A stretch of DNA of 64,000 bases from Streptomyces sp. NBC_01275 (lineage in GTDB: Bacteria; Actinomycetota; Actinomycetes; Streptomycetales; Streptomycetaceae), in the NCBI RefSeq assembly GCF_026340655.1, contig NZ_JAPEOZ010000001.1, positions 8,742,001 through 8,806,000 of the forward strand. The letters are read 5' to 3'. This document shows, one piece after another, positions 62,042 to 64,000 of this stretch. Below the pieces are notes generated by a model. It saw only the letters and a program-made list of their open reading frames with translations, made no database searches and was not told the origin of the DNA. Position 1 is the first letter of the stretch; each line of letters begins with the position of its first letter. Position numbers and translations under genes: made by a program.

Positions 62042-64000
62042 TTGCCCCCCAAGGACCCGGACCGTGCGAACGGCGCCGTTCTCGTCGGCAGGCACACGCA
62101 GATCGAGTGTCTTTCCGCGGTCGTACAGGATCTGACCGACGGCCGGGGAGCGTTCCTGGAAGTCACCGGTGAGCCGGGGATCGGCAAGACCACACTGCTC
62201 GGCCTGCTCGCCGAGCGGGCAGCCGGGGCAGGGGCACTGGTGGCGCGCGTCCACGCCGCGCGCGGTACGACACAACCCGGCCAGGTCATCACAGAGGTGC
62301 TGGATGCCCTGGAGGCGCGGGATTCCCCGATCGCCCGGGAGCTCGGCGCCGGGGCGGATGCCGAGGTGCGCAGCGTACTGGGGCGCTGGGCGGCGCGGCG
62401 CGGCGGCGTGCTGGTCCTCGACAACGTGCATCTGTGCGACGAGCAGTCCGCGAGACTGATCGCGCAGCTCGTGCGGACACCCCCGCCCGGCCCGTTCGTC
62501 CTGGCGCTGGCGCACCGCCCGCGGCAGTCTAGCCCGGTACTGAGAGAAGCGCTCGAACACGGAGTCGAGACCGGCTCGGTCATCCGCCTGGCCCCGTCCT
62601 CCTTGGACCTCCCGGCGATATCCGCCTTGCTCGGCCATGGGGGGTCTCACACCGACACCACCTCCCCGCACGCCTTCTCCCACTCGGCGCGTGACCATGC
62701 GTACACCGAGTGGCGCGCCTCCCCGGCACCCGTGGTCGACGGCACTTACGCCGAGCAGTTGCACGCCGCCTCCTGCGGCAACCCGCGGATGCTGCGGATC
62801 CTGGTCGCGGCACGGTGGGACCCGGACGAGTGGCCGCTGAGTCCCGGTCCGGACCGGGACGGCATGCTCCGGGAGGCTGTCTCCGTCGTCGCCGAGCTGG
62901 ACTCCGTTACCGCTGACGCCGCGCTCTCGATCCAGGTCGCCGCCGTTCTCGGTGATCCTTTCCTGCCGGACGACGTCGCTGCGGTCTCCGATCTCGGCCT
63001 GGAACGGACCCTCGCAGCGTTCACCGAACTCGTCGAAGCGGACTTGATACGGCCGCTGCCCTGGGGCGGCGGCTACGTCTTCCGGCACCCGGTGCTCGGT
63101 CACGTCGCCCTGGAACACGCTTCGCCGTCCCGGCGCGTCAACGCCCACAGGCGGGCCCTGGATCTGCTCACCACGCGAGGAGCGTCGGCGCTCCGACGTG
63201 CCCGGCAGGCCGAGCACCTGGTGGGCGCGGGCAGTGCGCAGGCCCGGCAGGTTCTGGTCGAGGGCGCGGCGGAGGCGATGGCCAAGTCCCCGGCCGTCGC
63301 TGCCCGCTGGCTGCGCCTGGCGCTGGACCACCTGCCCGCCGGGGACGTGATCAGCGCCCCCCGGGTCGTTCTGGTGCTGGACTGTTGCCGGGCCCTCAGC
63401 GCCGTGGGCCGCCTGCAGGAAGCCCGTTCCCTGGTGCACGATGTGCTCCGGCATCAGTCGGATCTCTCCGAGGACCTGCGGCTGAGTGCCTACGCCGTCT
63501 GCGGAGAGCTGGAGCGGCTGCTGGGCCGCCACCAGGAGGCCGAAGCAGTGGTCCGGACGGCACTCGACCTCGTACCCCGCCCACTGCCGGTTCCGCTGTC
63601 GGCGCCGGTGGTCGAACTGATCACCGCATACGGGCGAGTGCAGTTGTTCCGGGGCGCCTACGGCGAGGCACGTGACGTGGTCCGCGAGGCGGCGGAGGCG
63701 GCCGGAGCCGTCGGCCCGGCGGTGCCCTACCTGCGGGCCCTGGGCGCCCTCGGCGATACCCAGCTCGGGCTGCTGCCCGAGGCCGTCGCCGAGGTCACCG
63801 AGTGTGCGCGGATCGTGGACGCCCTGCCGGACGCCGCTGCCGTCACCATGCCCGACGTCCTGGCCATGCTCGGCTGCGCGGAGTTGTTCCAGGAGCGGTT
63901 CCATGACGCCTACCGGCATCTGGAACGAGGACTGCAGGCAACCACGGGCGCCACCCGGAGGTTCATCCGGATCAACCAACTGGTGGCCCTGTGCCATCTC
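62042..64000 (+). CDS. LuxR-family LAL-type regulator, N-terminal part (runs off right edge)
   Basis: An open frame of 653 codons from TTG 62042 to the window end without stop. GAVLVGRHTQIECLSAVVQD, Walker A GEPGIGKT near residue 44, a Walker B-like GGVLVLDNVHLCDE near 125, then helical tetratricopeptide-like sequence. The C-terminal HTH would lie outside the window. More divergent from the other five LALs than they are from each other. Start uncertain; chosen for the GGAGGGAGAGGA upstream. Confidence 0.8.
   Translation, partial: MPPKDPDRANGAVLVGRHTQIECLSAVVQDLTDGRGAFLEVTGEPGIGKTTLLGLLAERAAGAGALVARVHAARGTTQPGQVITEVLDALEARDSPIARELGAGADAEVRSVLGRWAARRGGVLVLDNVHLCDEQSARLIAQLVRTPPPGPFVLALAHRPRQSSPVLREALEHGVETGSVIRLAPSSLDLPAISALLGHGGSHTDTTSPHAFSHSARDHAYTEWRASPAPVVDGTYAEQLHAASCGNPRMLRILVAARWDPDEWPLSPGPDRDGMLREAVSVVAELDSVTADAALSIQVAAVLGDPFLPDDVAAVSDLGLERTLAAFTELVEADLIRPLPWGGGYVFRHPVLGHVALEHASPSRRVNAHRRALDLLTTRGASALRRARQAEHLVGAGSAQARQVLVEGAAEAMAKSPAVAARWLRLALDHLPAGDVISAPRVVLVLDCCRALSAVGRLQEARSLVHDVLRHQSDLSEDLRLSAYAVCGELERLLGRHQEAEAVVRTALDLVPRPLPVPLSAPVVELITAYGRVQLFRGAYGEARDVVREAAEAAGAVGPAVPYLRALGALGDTQLGLLPEAVAEVTECARIVDALPDAAAVTMPDVLAMLGCAELFQERFHDAYRHLERGLQATTGATRRFIRINQLVALCHL

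Overview
The window is high-GC actinobacterial DNA, almost certainly from Streptomyces. Evidence: strong third-position GC bias, an SsgA-like sporulation protein, two WhiB-like proteins, and six large LuxR-type ATPase regulators (LAL family), the last cut by the window edge. It reads as an accessory stress and redox island, not core chromosome. I see no rRNA, tRNA or CRISPR.

The unifying signal is a promoter motif. I read 22 copies of TGTCACA (once CGTCACA), followed by a 16-nt spacer (17 once) and a -10 of GGTC (17 copies), TGTC (4) or AGTC (1), often trailed by TA. They sit on both strands between 4.1 and 59.1 kb, nearly all just upstream of a gene or gene remnant. This matches the signature of ECF41-group sigma factors (TGTCACA at -35, CGTC at -10 in the described systems). 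Two full ECF41-type sigma genes (9355 and 36132, with WLPEP linker and a SnoaL-like tail), one C-terminally truncated copy (34042), one pseudogene (17720) and two divergent relatives with intact DGGGK and NPDKL motifs (16708, 37119) lie in the same window. The targets are textbook ECF41 'COE' functions: a carboxymuconolactone decarboxylase (58591), oxidoreductases (10707, 18808) and NAD-dependent epimerases (5633, 12512, 50189). They also include less expected ones: orphan cytochrome b (40420), OsmC and Ohr, a WhiB protein, a cupin, a methyltransferase, and a patatin-glycosyltransferase-hydrolase operon.

Layout: 1-4 kb permease, DUF2182/DUF1326 pair, phosphoesterase. 4.3-13.4 kb block A (DUF5134, cupin, epimerase, aceE-like, methyltransferase remnant, sigma, ohr remnant, frdA-like, epimerase, coiled-coil remnant). 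13.4-16.2 kb frameshifted LAL. 16.5-18.4 kb block C (sigma relative, sigma pseudogene, HTH remnant). 18.4-21.2 kb NDH-2, DUF1003, SsgA-like. 21.4-27.5 kb two convergent LALs and a miniature cupin. 27.8-33.6 kb glucokinase, sugar transporter, WhiB, LAL. 34.0-38.3 kb block D (inverted counterpart of C). 38.4-42.7 kb WhiB, LtrA, cytochrome b, small hypothetical. 43.1-51.5 kb block B (inverted counterpart of A, with a LAL inside). 51.4-55.8 kb lipid/glycosyl operon. 56.0-56.8 kb an array of about 100 octamers. 56.8-61.4 kb MarR/membrane pair, AhpD-like, Rrf2/NADH dehydrogenase pair. 62.0 kb to the end, another LAL.

Blocks A and B are collinear when one is inverted, and their losses are complementary: A kept aceE, frdA, cupin and DUF5134 while B kept methyltransferase, ohr and coiled-coil, and the other copy of each is a remnant (the cupin has no B copy; its remnant lies at 27.2 kb). 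Many remnants keep both gene ends, lack the middle in frame, and retain their ECF41-type promoter. I read the window as one very large ECF41-like regulon that was duplicated as an inverted repeat and is being reduced back to one functional copy per gene.
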